A DNA stretch of 64,000 nt from Chloroflexota bacterium. Lineage in GTDB: Bacteria; Chloroflexota; Anaerolineae; Anaerolineales; Villigracilaceae. Of this stretch, positions 38,319 to 47,253 are shown in pieces (positions within the stretch are counted from its first letter, which is position 1; every line of letters begins with the position of its first letter). The notes under the pieces are model-generated. The model was not told where the DNA came from. It saw only the letters and a list, made by a program, of their open reading frames with translations, and searched no databases. A program made the position numbers and the translations under genes. The stretch spans positions 1 through 64,000 of the forward strand of contig JABFGC010000001.1 in the NCBI GenBank assembly GCA_013112685.1, read 5' to 3'.

Positions 38319-41300
38319 ATGAACGACAACAATTCCCTGCTGCTTCAACCTCCACCCACCTACGAGCAACCCATCCTCAAGACCATGCCTTTGCGTGAAC
38401 AGCCCGCCTACCGCATTACTCAAAATGCCAATGCCTGTAACATCACCGAACTCGTGGCGGCAGTGATCGGCGGGCAGAAACAGATCGAACTCTCGCAGGC
38501 GCTGCTGGCGCGTTTCGATGGCGATATCCGCCGTCTGTACCAGGCGCATCCCTCCGAACTCGCCAAAGTAAAAGGCATCCATCAGGCAACCGCCATCCGC
38601 ATCAAGGCGGCGCTCAATCTGGGGTTGCGTTTGAGTATGCCGGGTGATGAACGAACGGCAATCAACTCACCAGCCGATGCTGCTGCACTGGTGCAGGCTG
38701 AAATGTCGCTGCTCGAAAAGGAACATTTAAGAACGATCCTGCTGGACCGCCGCAACCGCGTGCTGGAGATCGTGGAGGTGTATCAGGGATCAGTTAATTC
38801 CTCCCAGGTGCGGGTGGGCGAGGTCTTTCAAGCCGCAATCAGCCGCCATGCCTCCGCCTTGATTTTGATTCATAACCATCCCTCGGGTGCGCCAAGAAGC
38901 ATGTAGGTAGAAAGTTCCAAGCGGAACCCTGCACGGAGTGTGCAGAGTGGCTAGAGGGACAGGGGCGAAGACCCGAAGCAGAATCGCTTCTGAAGCTCCC
39001 TCGACAATGTGGCAAGGGAAGCCCTACTCTTCCCGAGGCTGCTAGCCAGACTATCGCCACGGTTACGAAAAGAAATGGTTGTTTGAAGCGCCGCAGGTTG
39101 GAACACCCGCTTTACGTTAGGGCGAGGGTGTAGTCATCGGATTGTTCATCTCGCTAGGATGAACATAATCTCTGATGGATAGGAAGCCAGCACTCCAGAA
39201 TAATCTGGTCTTCCCCGATGACGAGCGAGGCAACGAGCCGAGCAAGGCGTACAGACCAAACCTACCGCGATAGGAAGACGCTATCTACATGAACTTGGGA
39301 ACCATGCGTAGTTCTCCCGCAAGGGAGTAGGTCAGCTTGCGACCACATGCCGCGCATGGGACGGAGCCTTCGTAGTAGTCAGAGGCAGGGAAAGCCTGCC
39401 ACATGGCGAAGGAAGGCAGTTGAATTTACATAGGCTAATGCAAACTAAGACGGAGAAAGGACGTATGAGCCAATCCAAGATGTCCCAAAAGCAAACAAGC
39501 CTGGCACTGGCAGCACAGGAAAATCCACAACACCGCTTCACTAATCTATACAGTCTCATGCATTGGGACTACTGGATTCAATGTGCAGCCGCAGCCGTTC
39601 TGGCGCGACCGGGCAGCTCAACGGCAGGTATCGATGGCACAACACGGGATACCTTCAAGAAGAACTATGAGCAGGAAATGGAGATGCTCATGGAGTCTCT
39701 CAAGAAGAAAACCTACCAGCCTCAACCTGTCCGAAGAGTGTACATCCCGAAGGCGAACGGGAAACAAAGACCGCTGGGGATACCGGTTCTCAGAGACCGC
39801 ATCGTGCAAGAAGCACTGAGAGCCATTCTCGACCCCATTTACGAAGCGGACTTCCAACCCTACTCCTTTGGATTTCGCAAAGGTCGTTGCACAATGGATG
39901 CCATTGCGGTCGTTATGTCACTGACGGGACCAACACAAAAGTATTACTACGCAATCGAGGGTGACATCAAGGGCTACTTCGATACGGTACATCATCGCAA
40001 GCTGCTCTCCATCCTCAAACAGCGCATCGCAGATAAAGACATCCTAGACCTAATCTGGAAGTTCCTCAAGGCTGGCGTCATGGAAGACGGACTCTTTGCA
40101 CGCACGGAAACGGGCGTACCGCAGGGAGGTGTCATCTCTCCACTGCTCGCCAATGTCTATTTGAACGAGTTCGACAAGTGGGCAGAGGCAAAGTGGAATC
40201 TGTCTCCCTATGAGAAAGCCAAAAGACGACAAGCTGGAAAAGGCAATTACCGTCTCGTCCGCTACGCGGACGATTTTGTTGTGATGAGCAATGACGGCAT
40301 CGCCGAAGTACAGCAAGCCAAAGAGGAAATCCGAGAGTATCTCAAGACCCAACTCCACCTCGAACTGTCCGAAGAAAAGACGCTGCTTACCCATGTCAAC
40401 GACGGGTTCAACTTTCTGGGATTTCACATTCAGAGAGCCAACCCCGAAGGACGCTGGGTGGTGCATCTGAGACCGGCAGAAAAGAGCAAGGAGCGAGTCA
40501 AGAAGAAACTCAAAGACCTGACTTCCAGAGGCTGGACATGGATGGACGAATACAGCAGGCTGACCACCCTGAATGCAATTGTGAAGGGTTGGGCAGAGTA
40601 TTACAAGTACACCAGCCTGCTCGCTGACATCGAAGACATCACCCGCCATACATGGTTCAGATACCTCGGCTGGCTCCTGAAGAAACACAAAGGCAGCCGG
40701 AAACATAATCTGATTACAACCAAGACCAAAGTCATTCACAACAGAACGCGCTGGACAGCCAGTATACGTGAAGGGGAGAAAATCCTCGAAGCGTACCAGT
40801 GGCTACCCTCCCCAAAGGAATTGCAGAGACGACGCTACTACCAAAAGGGAAAGGATGGGTTTCCTCATCCCTACCTGATGGAAGAAGAGTCAACTTTGCT
40901 GGATTATCCAATGGGAGAAACCGGGCCAGAGGAAGCCATTTACTTGGCGACCATCGGGGCAAGCAGCAATCGCGCCTCACGCAACGAGCCGCTTGAACTT
41001 GCGGAACTCAAATTGCGGGCAAAGATGCGGGATGACTTCAAGTGTGTACGCTGTGGCTCTTCCGAGAGTTTGCGCGTGCATCACAAGAAGGGTACGAAAT
41101 CCCACAGCCTCGATAACCTCGAAACTCTGTGCCTGAAATGCCACAAGGCTGAACACGGCTACCGCCAGACAGCAAATTAATTCAATGGAAAGCCGGATGA
41201 GGCGAAAGTCTCAAGTCCGGTTTGGAGAGAGGGGTGGGGAAAACCACACGGAGCAATCTGTGAATGGCGTCCCTGCCCCTACTCTACGTGACCCCACGCC

Positions 41301-41436
41301 TTCGCCGGATGATGTGGCGGTGACACGCGCCATCGTGCAGGCCGGCAAATTACTTGACATCGACCTCCTGGATCATCTCGTGATCGGTCAAGGCAAATGG
41401 GTCAGCCTCAAGGAACGCGGGTTGGGCTTCAACTAG
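38319..41436 (+). CDS. radC: RadC-family protein interrupted by a group II intron
   Basis: The 5' exon, 38319-38886, encodes [10 protein letters not shown]... to [10 protein letters not shown]; the 3' exon, 41288-41436, encodes [17 protein letters not shown]... to LKERGLGFN. Joined, they total 717 nt, an exact 238-codon frame. The joined site reads HNHPSGDPTPSP, the JAB/MPN metal-binding motif of RadC. The N-terminal part has the helix-hairpin-helix segment ([19 protein letters not shown]). RadC-type proteins are common on mobile elements, where they are proposed anti-restriction or repair accessories. Without splicing the protein stops at GAPRSM and loses part of the metal site. Confidence 0.85.
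39420..41180 (+). CDS. ltrA: Group II intron reverse transcriptase/maturase with HNH endonuclease
   Basis: The 586-aa reading starts with TTG at 39420 behind AAGGAAGG; ATG starts at 39438 and 39465 are alternatives. The RT palm motif is [10 protein letters not shown] near residue 280, with earlier [14 protein letters not shown] and [17 protein letters not shown]. The maturase (GIIM/X) domain follows, with [16 protein letters not shown]. The C-terminus is an HNH endonuclease: [17 protein letters not shown] and [12 protein letters not shown]. All modules are intact, so the intron may be mobile and splicing-competent. Confidence 0.93.
   Translation: MNLHRLMQTKTEKGRMSQSKMSQKQTSLALAAQENPQHRFTNLYSLMHWDYWIQCAAAAVLARPGSSTAGIDGTTRDTFKKNYEQEMEMLMESLKKKTYQPQPVRRVYIPKANGKQRPLGIPVLRDRIVQEALRAILDPIYEADFQPYSFGFRKGRCTMDAIAVVMSLTGPTQKYYYAIEGDIKGYFDTVHHRKLLSILKQRIADKDILDLIWKFLKAGVMEDGLFARTETGVPQGGVISPLLANVYLNEFDKWAEAKWNLSPYEKAKRRQAGKGNYRLVRYADDFVVMSNDGIAEVQQAKEEIREYLKTQLHLELSEEKTLLTHVNDGFNFLGFHIQRANPEGRWVVHLRPAEKSKERVKKKLKDLTSRGWTWMDEYSRLTTLNAIVKGWAEYYKYTSLLADIEDITRHTWFRYLGWLLKKHKGSRKHNLITTKTKVIHNRTRWTASIREGEKILEAYQWLPSPKELQRRRYYQKGKDGFPHPYLMEEESTLLDYPMGETGPEEAIYLATIGASSNRASRNEPLELAELKLRAKMRDDFKCVRCGSSESLRVHHKKGTKSHSLDNLETLCLKCHKAEHGYRQTAN
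41189..41287 (+). ncRNA. Group II intron domains V and VI
   Basis: AGCCGGATGAGGCGAAAGT then CTCAAGTCCGGTTT forms the conserved domain V hairpin with a GAAA loop. The following GGGTGGGGAAAACCAC to CTCTAC segment fits domain VI and the 3' splice site. Located right after the maturase stop. Confidence 0.8.
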
Positions 41437-41444
41437 GAGGCAGG

Positions 41445-41822
41445 ATGAAACAACTGACACTCAATCTCACCTTTGCTGTTGCACCCGCTGTAAAAAGCAT
41501 CCTCACGAACACCACTTGGTTGAATGCGGGTTGGGCAACCGCCTGCCTCGGTTTCACCAAGAAGGTGGAGATCAGCCAGTCCCTGAGCGATGCCTTGATG
41601 CCCATCCATGCCGATGACGAGGATGACCACGACCAGCAACTCTATGATGCTCTCTGGATGGCGCATCACCATCTAGCGCTGGATCAGCGTCCGTCCTTCT
41701 CCTTCACGTTCGACTTCCTGCGCGATGACAAGATCAGCGGTCGTTTCATCGAGACCAGCCTGCGCCTGCATGTCGAGGAAAAGGAGCAATTGATTTTGCT
41801 GGGACTGATCCAGGATTTTTAG
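41445..41822 (+). CDS. Hypothetical protein, 126 aa
   Basis: ATG at 41445 with AGGAGGCAG starts MKQLTLNLTF...; a longer in-frame start inside radC is rejected. A beta-like N-terminus precedes an acidic/His patch (HADDEDDHDQQLYDALWMAHHHLALD) and a final beta hairpin (LRLHVEEKEQLILLGLIQDF). First gene after radC in a train of element-specific unknowns. Function unknown. Confidence 0.7.
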   Translation: MKQLTLNLTFAVAPAVKSILTNTTWLNAGWATACLGFTKKVEISQSLSDALMPIHADDEDDHDQQLYDALWMAHHHLALDQRPSFSFTFDFLRDDKISGRFIETSLRLHVEEKEQLILLGLIQDF

Positions 41823-41830
41823 GAGGGAAC

Positions 41831-42226
41831 ATGCCATTCTATCTCGGCAAGCGTGAAGAGGATGATCTGATCCTGTTTCACTCTGCCATGCCACCCACAA
41901 AACAGACTCACGGACATTTGTACAAGGCTGTGATCGGACCCTTCAAAAGCAAAGTCGGGGCAGGTTACTTCGCACGCTATGGAAGAAAAAATCCAGACAT
42001 CCGCACAGCCGCTGACGCCGAACGCCTGGCACGCGCCGACCCACGCATGGAACAGCTCATCGTCGAGGAAAACATGACGACTGAAGAACTCACCATTGCG
42101 TTGGAATGCGATGCGCAGGATCAAGCTGAATATTCACCAAACCCCACTCTGCCGGTTTTCAACCGGCAGGAAATTTTTAAAACACAAGGAGCAATCCCAT
42201 GCCTAATTGGAATGAAAACGAACTGA
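41831..42226 (+). CDS. Hypothetical protein, 131 aa
   Basis: Start MPFYLGKREEDDLILFHSAMPP with GGAGGGAAC upstream. The middle GHLYKAVIGPFKSKVGAGYFARYG looks like a compact beta fold. The C-terminal 25 residues run through the hairpin at 42149-42178 and overlap the next gene by 28 bases, so the natural end may be earlier if an indel is present. Function unknown. Confidence 0.65.
   Translation: MPFYLGKREEDDLILFHSAMPPTKQTHGHLYKAVIGPFKSKVGAGYFARYGRKNPDIRTAADAERLARADPRMEQLIVEENMTTEELTIALECDAQDQAEYSPNPTLPVFNRQEIFKTQGAIPCLIGMKTN
42149..42178 (+). terminator. Hairpin with T5 tract
   Basis: CTGCCGGTT / AACCGGCAG with a TTTTC-type loop, then GAAATTTTT, 21 bases before the next ATG. It lies inside the end of the preceding frame, which makes it an odd terminator. 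Confidence 0.55.
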
Positions 42227-42891
42227 CCATCACTGGTCCCGATGTCAACAAGGTGCTCGAAACCATCCGTTCCCAATCCGGGGAGGATGAAGATGTCCGC
42301 ATCCTGGACTTCAACACGATCATCCCTTATCCACAGATCTATCGCGATATGGATAAACGCGCGGAACAGTATCGGGAAAAATTAAATGCCATCGCAAACG
42401 ATGACCCGCAACGCAAACAAAAACTCGAAGCGCTCGGCGCGGAATATGGTGTGGAACCCGGCGCACCGTGGATCAAGGATGGCTACAACTCAGGCGGCTA
42501 CGAATGGTGCTGCGATTTTTGGCAGACAAAGTGGAATGCCTGTCATGTCCATCTCACCACACGCGCCGACTCCTCCAAACCTCTCCGCAAGACATCCAAG
42601 TGTGCCTACTGCCAGACGGTTCATAAGACCGAGACGATGGTCGTCCTGACTTGCCAGCAATGTGGCAGTCCATTGCCGGATGCCGAACCCATCCAGGCTT
42701 TCCTGGAATTCGATACCGCCTGGAGTCCGCCCATCCCCGTGGTCGAAAGGCTTGCCTCGATGTTTCCCGATCACACCTTCGAGTTGAAATACTTCGAAGG
42801 TGGCATGGGCTTCAGCGGACATGCCCGCTGGTCCGAGGGCATCGAGGAATTCCATCACCAGTACGACTACGACGGCCCGCGCGGCGGATAA
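42199..42891 (+). CDS. YubB/Api92-like ferredoxin-fold protein with zinc ribbon insert
   Basis: The 230-aa protein begins MPNWNENELTITGP and ends with FELKYFEGGMGFSGHARWSEG, a bipartite pattern of the plasmid YubB/phage Api92 family. Between these halves is a four-Cys zinc ribbon, SKCAYCQTVH...VLTCQQCGSPLP (residues about 133-160). The family is widespread on conjugative plasmids but its role is not established. Good ribosome site (AAGGAGCAA). Confidence 0.65.
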   Translation: MPNWNENELTITGPDVNKVLETIRSQSGEDEDVRILDFNTIIPYPQIYRDMDKRAEQYREKLNAIANDDPQRKQKLEALGAEYGVEPGAPWIKDGYNSGGYEWCCDFWQTKWNACHVHLTTRADSSKPLRKTSKCAYCQTVHKTETMVVLTCQQCGSPLPDAEPIQAFLEFDTAWSPPIPVVERLASMFPDHTFELKYFEGGMGFSGHARWSEGIEEFHHQYDYDGPRGG

Positions 42892-42920
42892 ATCCAATTC
42901 ACAACTACAAGGAGCAAAGC

Positions 42921-43685
42921 ATGTCCCACCATTCTGAACATCAAAAGATGAAACCCGTACTCGACCTGGCGCGCAAACTCGACATCGCCACCAATCCTCA
43001 TTCTGCCGCGATCTTCGAAGCAGGCAGCGGCGGCTTCCAGGTCTGGTGTACACCCAAGGATCATCCCAAAGGCTGGGATGGCATCGTGATGAATCCCGGC
43101 GTGTTTTCCAAGCCCTGCGAGTATGTCGGCAGTGTGAATTGGAAATGGGAGGAGGATGCCATTGTCGGTCTGGAGATCGAGACCTCCGCCTACGCCCTGG
43201 CAGATCAGAAGCCGGATGAGTATTGCAACCTGACCGACATCCCCCGTGATTTCCACCGCCGCACGATCTTCAATCGCGACGCCGATATTGAGTGGCTCAA
43301 GGAAAAGATCACCTGGCTGTTTGGAGAAGCCGGTGTGTCCTTACCGCCATTCGAATACAAACAGGCGGCGCTCTCCGAGATCGGACCGTATATTCTGGCA
43401 CACTACACCTCCGACTCCGATGAATATGTGGTGATCGTTTCTCCGGAACTCGACCCGCAGGAATTCTGCAAGCCCGGCTATGAAGTCGCGCGCACGCTCC
43501 CGATCTGGAAGGCAGGCGATTTCCCGGCGGATGTCATTCTGCGTCCCGATCACGAGTACCAGGAGGCGGACATCGAACCGGATGAAGGTCCACTCGTTGA
43601 ACAATACGAGAACGCCTCCCGCCTTGGGGATGACGGTTGGCTGGAAGCCGCAATGGAAGACAGCATCAGTGGCTGGGACGAATAG
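42921..43685 (+). CDS. Hypothetical protein, 254 aa
   Basis: Start MSHHSEHQKMKPVLDLARKLD at 42921 with AAGGAGCAAAGC. The first part resembles a small mixed domain (GGFQVWCTPKDHPKGWDGIVM), the second a more acidic alpha/beta region, and the C-terminus is very acidic (EGPLVEQYENASRLGDDGWLEAAMEDSISGWDE in segments). Soluble. A terminator follows directly. Function unknown. Confidence 0.7.
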   Translation: MSHHSEHQKMKPVLDLARKLDIATNPHSAAIFEAGSGGFQVWCTPKDHPKGWDGIVMNPGVFSKPCEYVGSVNWKWEEDAIVGLEIETSAYALADQKPDEYCNLTDIPRDFHRRTIFNRDADIEWLKEKITWLFGEAGVSLPPFEYKQAALSEIGPYILAHYTSDSDEYVVIVSPELDPQEFCKPGYEVARTLPIWKAGDFPADVILRPDHEYQEADIEPDEGPLVEQYENASRLGDDGWLEAAMEDSISGWDE

Positions 43686-43697
43686 ATCAATAGACAT

Positions 43698-43731
43698 TTG
43701 GAGGGCGACCACGTCGCCCTCCAATCTTTTT
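43698..43731 (+). terminator. Intrinsic terminator
   Basis: TTGGAGGGCGAC pairs with GTCGCCCTCCAA around a CAC-type loop and is followed by TCTTTTT, 12 bases after the 254-aa gene. Confidence 0.8.
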
Positions 43732-43745
43732 ATGGAGAAACCAAA

Positions 43746-44144
43746 ATGACCACACTCTTTCAAGAAACCATCGAACACCTGTTGAAGTCCCACAACCTGC
43801 TGGGTGATTTCCAAAACAAGGACTCCTTCCATGTGCGCTTTGAGAAGACCGGCTACCAGCCTTTGGTAATCGAACGCCACGGTGAGATGATCAGCGTCGC
43901 GCATTACTTCGAGCAGAACGGCGACCTGATCGCCGACCCGGATGTGGAATTGCATTATCCCTCCTGGGTGCCGACCGGCATCACCCAAGCCTTCTTTGGG
44001 TATCGCTCGAAGTTCATCGAGCGCGATGGAAAGACTTATGTGGATACCCGCTTCCACAAGCAGGTCTCCTCCTTCCTAAGCATGTGGGCGCGCAATATCA
44101 AGGCACAAGGCTGGGCGGAGGGAGGCAAGGTATCCCATGACTAA
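43746..44144 (+). CDS. DUF6908-like protein, 132 aa
   Basis: Start MTTLFQETIEHLLKSHNLLG at 43746, GGAG upstream. The core KTGYQPLVIERHGEMISVAHYFEQNGDLIADPDVEL resembles the small plasmid-borne DUF6908 family as I recall it. No catalytic residues evident. It overlaps the next gene by 8 bases. Function unknown. Confidence 0.65.
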   Translation: MTTLFQETIEHLLKSHNLLGDFQNKDSFHVRFEKTGYQPLVIERHGEMISVAHYFEQNGDLIADPDVELHYPSWVPTGITQAFFGYRSKFIERDGKTYVDTRFHKQVSSFLSMWARNIKAQGWAEGGKVSHD

Positions 44145-44565
44145 CATCCGCTTCGTATACATGTACCGCGATGCCAGCAATTACAAGCAGCATGGCGAAG
44201 TCATCCTCCCGAATGAAACACAACGGACCGTTGAGGAGGTTGATACACAAATACGTTCCCTTCTCTCCGATGGATTGTTCTTCATCGCCCGGCAGGTGCA
44301 GATCGAGGAACGCTTCTTCGCTGTCGTGAGCGAGGACGATCATCCCTGGCATGAGTATGTCTCGGTGGAGGCGACTGCCGATCCCACCTTTGATCCTGTC
44401 CCTGAGCAAAAACGCAACATTAGCAACTTCCTGAAGGAACTGGAACAGGCACATCATACCGGCTGGGATGAAACGCGGGTGCGTGATGATCTCATTCAGC
44501 AGATCGAAAAGGAAAGGCAGGAGCTAAAGCGCTGGCTCGATACACGAGGGGACGGGACACCATGA
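44137..44565 (+). CDS. Hypothetical protein, 142 aa
   Basis: It overlaps both neighbours (8 bases upstream, ATGATG junction downstream), so it is translationally coupled. A beta-alpha N-terminal half (IRFVYMYRDASNYKQHGEVIL) is followed by a C-terminal coiled helix (RDDLIQQIEKERQELKRWLDTR). No recognised domain. Confidence 0.65.
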   Translation: MTNIRFVYMYRDASNYKQHGEVILPNETQRTVEEVDTQIRSLLSDGLFFIARQVQIEERFFAVVSEDDHPWHEYVSVEATADPTFDPVPEQKRNISNFLKELEQAHHTGWDETRVRDDLIQQIEKERQELKRWLDTRGDGTP

Positions 44566-44879
44566 TGCCGACCAAACCGGACCTGGTCATCCTGCCCTTC
44601 AAGGCAACTCTGCCGGAGGCAGCGCTTCCGCTGACTCTGGAGCAGACCCTGTCCTTGTTGCGGAGCGGTGTACACGTCCAGATCGAGCGCAGTCAACCTG
44701 GCGCGCCGGATGCCATCGGCTGGACGATCTTCCGCCGTACATCTAGGAAGTATCTGTACGAGAACGAACCCCTCTTCCGCTTCGAACGCGGCGCACGCCG
44801 CTACATCCGCAAAGCTTATGCCATTCACTACTCGCAGCTTGGTGATGACGGCATGACGTATTCCCATCTACACCTGTAA
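44562..44879 (+). CDS. Hypothetical protein, 105 aa
   Basis: Begins MMPTKPDLVILPFKATLP. The C-terminal half is basic and aromatic (TIFRRTSRKYLYENEPLFRFERGARRYIRK), so nucleic-acid contact is conceivable. Coupled to the previous gene by overlap, 9 bases before the next. Function unknown. Confidence 0.6.
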   Translation: MMPTKPDLVILPFKATLPEAALPLTLEQTLSLLRSGVHVQIERSQPGAPDAIGWTIFRRTSRKYLYENEPLFRFERGARRYIRKAYAIHYSQLGDDGMTYSHLHL

Positions 44880-44888
44880 AGGAGAACC

Positions 44889-45455
44889 ATGTACGACTAC
44901 ATGATCGAAGAAATGGCGGATGCGATTGCCATCGAACTGCATATTGACAATAACGATGTGCTGCGTGTCCTGCACCGTTACTGGCAGGACAAGATCGCCC
45001 ATGTCTGGCGGGCGGATCACATCGTTCAGTGTGCCTTCAACATGGGCAAGCCGATCCTGATGGAACATGCGATTGGATTACTCGATGAAGTGTTCCAGTT
45101 TCACGACTCGGACGAGGGCATTCGCTGGAACATGATGGAGGATGTGCTTCGCGATTATCGGCTGGATTTCAACAGGCTGTCTGTGGAACAACACGATGAG
45201 GTGCGGGGCGTCTTCAAGGTTTGGCGACAGGGAAACATTATTGCTCACCAGATCGGCTTGTTCCCTGACGAAACTATAGGCAACCTGACCAAAGCTATCG
45301 CTCTTGCCAAAACGCTGGCAATGGAGACGCCTGATGTACCAATCATGCTTGGTTGTGAAGCCTGGCATACCCATGCGGTGGAGCCGTGGCTTACGGTTAC
45401 TCAAACCGATGAAGCTCTGCTCATCGAACAAAAGGAGTCAACATGCACGCCGTAA
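44889..45455 (+). CDS. Hypothetical protein, 188 aa
   Basis: MYDYMIEEMADAIAIELHID... with AAGGAGAACC upstream. Helical, soluble, acidic; segments such as DVLRVLHRYWQDKIAHVWRADHIV and LTKAIALAKTLAMETPDVPIML. It ends 13 bases inside the next gene. No family recognised. Confidence 0.65.
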   Translation: MYDYMIEEMADAIAIELHIDNNDVLRVLHRYWQDKIAHVWRADHIVQCAFNMGKPILMEHAIGLLDEVFQFHDSDEGIRWNMMEDVLRDYRLDFNRLSVEQHDEVRGVFKVWRQGNIIAHQIGLFPDETIGNLTKAIALAKTLAMETPDVPIMLGCEAWHTHAVEPWLTVTQTDEALLIEQKESTCTP

Positions 45456-45706
45456 GACCGAATCAGCAGGTTTGCATCCTGACTATTCAGATCGCGGTCG
45501 CTGCCGATGCCGACCCAGACTCGGTCGCCGATGAAATGTCCGCACTGCTATCCGAGAACGGCATCTGTTCGGATGACAGCCACATCCTGGATTGGCGTTA
45601 TCTCACCGAATACCAGCCTACGGTCACAGCCGGTGACGACCCCGAGGAAGGGGAAGTCTTCGGGCTGTTGGACTTCCATCTCACCATCACTACCCCGGAG
45701 GAATAA
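45443..45706 (+). CDS. Hypothetical protein, 87 aa
   Basis: MHAVRPNQQVCILTIQIAVAAD..., with AAGGAG 9 bases upstream inside the previous gene. Two beta strands flank a helix (DPDSVADEMSALLSENGIC), like a small ferredoxin-type fold. The stop overlaps the next ATG (TAATG). Function unknown. Confidence 0.65.
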   Translation: MHAVRPNQQVCILTIQIAVAADADPDSVADEMSALLSENGICSDDSHILDWRYLTEYQPTVTAGDDPEEGEVFGLLDFHLTITTPEE

Positions 45707-46782
45707 TGTTCGCATGGACCGAACCGTATGAAGATGAATACATCAAGGAACGGATTGAAGATTTGAGAACCGCTCAAAGAGAGACAGCCGCGAATGGCAA
45801 GATCCTCGTTTCCTCCTATGAGCAGTTCTGGCTGCCCGCGTTGAACGATCTGCCTGATGTGGAGTTTCAGGGCAGGGATCGGTATACCGCGCCGTATGGA
45901 AAATTCGAGTCGGTTCCCAATGTCCCGTTTCATGGGGCGTTGTGGTTTACCCCGTCTCCCGGTGCTGATCTGCCGCCTGTCTTGAAGAACATCAAGGAGT
46001 GGCTGCCGGGGAGCGCAACCGTGGATATGAACGCACGCACCGTTCGCATTCAGGTGGAGGAGATCGAGATCACCTTCACTGCCATCAACGTGGGCTTGAA
46101 CGCGCATGAACTGTTACGGGACATCAACCAGGAATTGGTACGGGTCAATGCCGGCGTGTACATCTATCGCATCGAACCGGTGGAGGATGTCGCTCCCGTT
46201 CAGCACCTTTACCCGGAAGGGCGCATTCCCGCCCTGACCAATGCCCATACGCGCGCTGATGTCACCGGCTTTGCGGTGATGCAGGATCGACCTTATCAGC
46301 ACACACTGGTGTATGTCGGGATCGCCGCTCACAAGACCAGCGTGGAGAGTCTCTGGGCGTCGCTGATCCGTGGCAAGGGCGGTTGTTCCATGCGCGGCAC
46401 TTCAGTGCTGGCAGACGGCGAAGTAAAGATGCTGACCCATCCCTTGCCGGAGTTCAACGTCCTGCACGCCGGGATACTCTGCCGCAAGGCCTTGCCCGGC
46501 AAGTGGGAGGCAAAGGACGATGCTGCCTATGCCCTGGTTTTTGAAGATGGGAATGTTGAAGCGCAATTGCAGGCGCTGGCATTGAAACGCCTGCAGGAGA
46601 CGCTTGCCTTTCCCATCCCGGATGCGTGGGCAAAGGCGCTCTGGGAGTATGCACTGGATGCGGAATACATCCAGCGGCTGGTCACGGGCGGGGATTGCCG
46701 TGGGGGAGTCAGGCTCGATCTGTCCAAACCCTGGCAGGACCTGGTGCAGAACCTGCTGGAGCAGGAAGTCTTGAAGATATAG
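45706..46782 (+). CDS. Hypothetical protein, 358 aa
   Basis: The largest unknown in this train. The N-terminal third holds a helical start (KERIEDLRTAQRETAANGKILVSSYEQFW). The middle has beta segments (VPFHGALWFTPSPGADLPPV), and the C-terminal third is helical with a Cys (TGGDCRGGVRLDLSKPWQDLVQNLLEQEV). No P-loop, nuclease or membrane signature. Good coupling on both sides. Confidence 0.65.
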   Translation: MFAWTEPYEDEYIKERIEDLRTAQRETAANGKILVSSYEQFWLPALNDLPDVEFQGRDRYTAPYGKFESVPNVPFHGALWFTPSPGADLPPVLKNIKEWLPGSATVDMNARTVRIQVEEIEITFTAINVGLNAHELLRDINQELVRVNAGVYIYRIEPVEDVAPVQHLYPEGRIPALTNAHTRADVTGFAVMQDRPYQHTLVYVGIAAHKTSVESLWASLIRGKGGCSMRGTSVLADGEVKMLTHPLPEFNVLHAGILCRKALPGKWEAKDDAAYALVFEDGNVEAQLQALALKRLQETLAFPIPDAWAKALWEYALDAEYIQRLVTGGDCRGGVRLDLSKPWQDLVQNLLEQEVLKI

Positions 46783-46792
46783 GAGGCAACCC

Positions 46793-47182
46793 ATGTTACG
46801 TTCCATTCCCGCAGAGGAGATCTTCGATATGAACAAAGCCTTGAATTCGAACGACCCCCTGGCATACTGGCTGGCGCAAATGCGTAAAGCCGACTGGCAG
46901 CATATGTTGAAATTCGTGGATGTGAAAATTCCAGCGAAGACAAGGAAACAACTTATGGCAGAAGCCGCACTCCAGCGCTTCGAGTTCACCATCTGTGATG
47001 GACGTGGAGAAGTCTGGCAATTGTGGACCGATCTCCGCAAAGAACATCGCACGCTGGTGATCCAGTTCCGTCATTCGGAGTCGGACTGGTCTCGCGGATT
47101 GCCAGAGTTCGTTGACCTGGAGAAGAATGAACCGCTCGGCTTTGTGAACATCGCCGGGCGGTTGTTCTGTAAGGCGAAGTAA
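46793..47182 (+). CDS. Hypothetical protein, 129 aa
   Basis: Start MLRSIPAEEIFDMNKALNSND with AGGAGGCAACCC. Basic helical middle (KIPAKTRKQLMAEAALQRFEF), followed by beta segments (VWQLWTDLRKEHRTLVIQF). Last of the unknown train, followed by an intrinsic terminator. Function unknown. Confidence 0.65.
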   Translation: MLRSIPAEEIFDMNKALNSNDPLAYWLAQMRKADWQHMLKFVDVKIPAKTRKQLMAEAALQRFEFTICDGRGEVWQLWTDLRKEHRTLVIQFRHSESDWSRGLPEFVDLEKNEPLGFVNIAGRLFCKAK

Positions 47183-47201
47183 GAAAACAAAAATCAACCT
47201 G

Positions 47202-47236
47202 ATCCCCCATGCCATTCGGTGTGGGGGATTTTATTT
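47202..47236 (+). terminator. Intrinsic terminator
   Basis: ATCCCCCAT pairs with ATGGGGG-type GTGGGGGAT around a GCCATTCG loop and is followed by TTTATTTT, about 20 bases after the preceding stop. Confidence 0.75.
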
Positions 47237-47253
47237 TCAAAAGGAGATTTGAT

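Larger units (their letters stand above)
38887..41287 (+). mobile_element. Group II intron, 2,401 bp, inserted in radC
   Basis: The 5' boundary GTGCG at 38887 and 3' boundary ...CTAC at 41287 follow the GUGYG...AY rule. Exact removal restores radC. The intron holds 533 bases of ribozyme domains I-IV before the reverse-transcriptase gene, then domains V and VI after it. A candidate exon-binding site, CCGAGG at 39033-39038, is complementary to the last six exon bases CCTCGG. It is plus-strand, same orientation as radC, as splicing requires. Confidence 0.88.

Noticed and set aside
42651..43685. Longer 344-aa version of the 254-aa gene
   Set aside because: The first 90 codons are an out-of-frame reading of the YubB-like gene; ATG 42921 has a good ribosome site.
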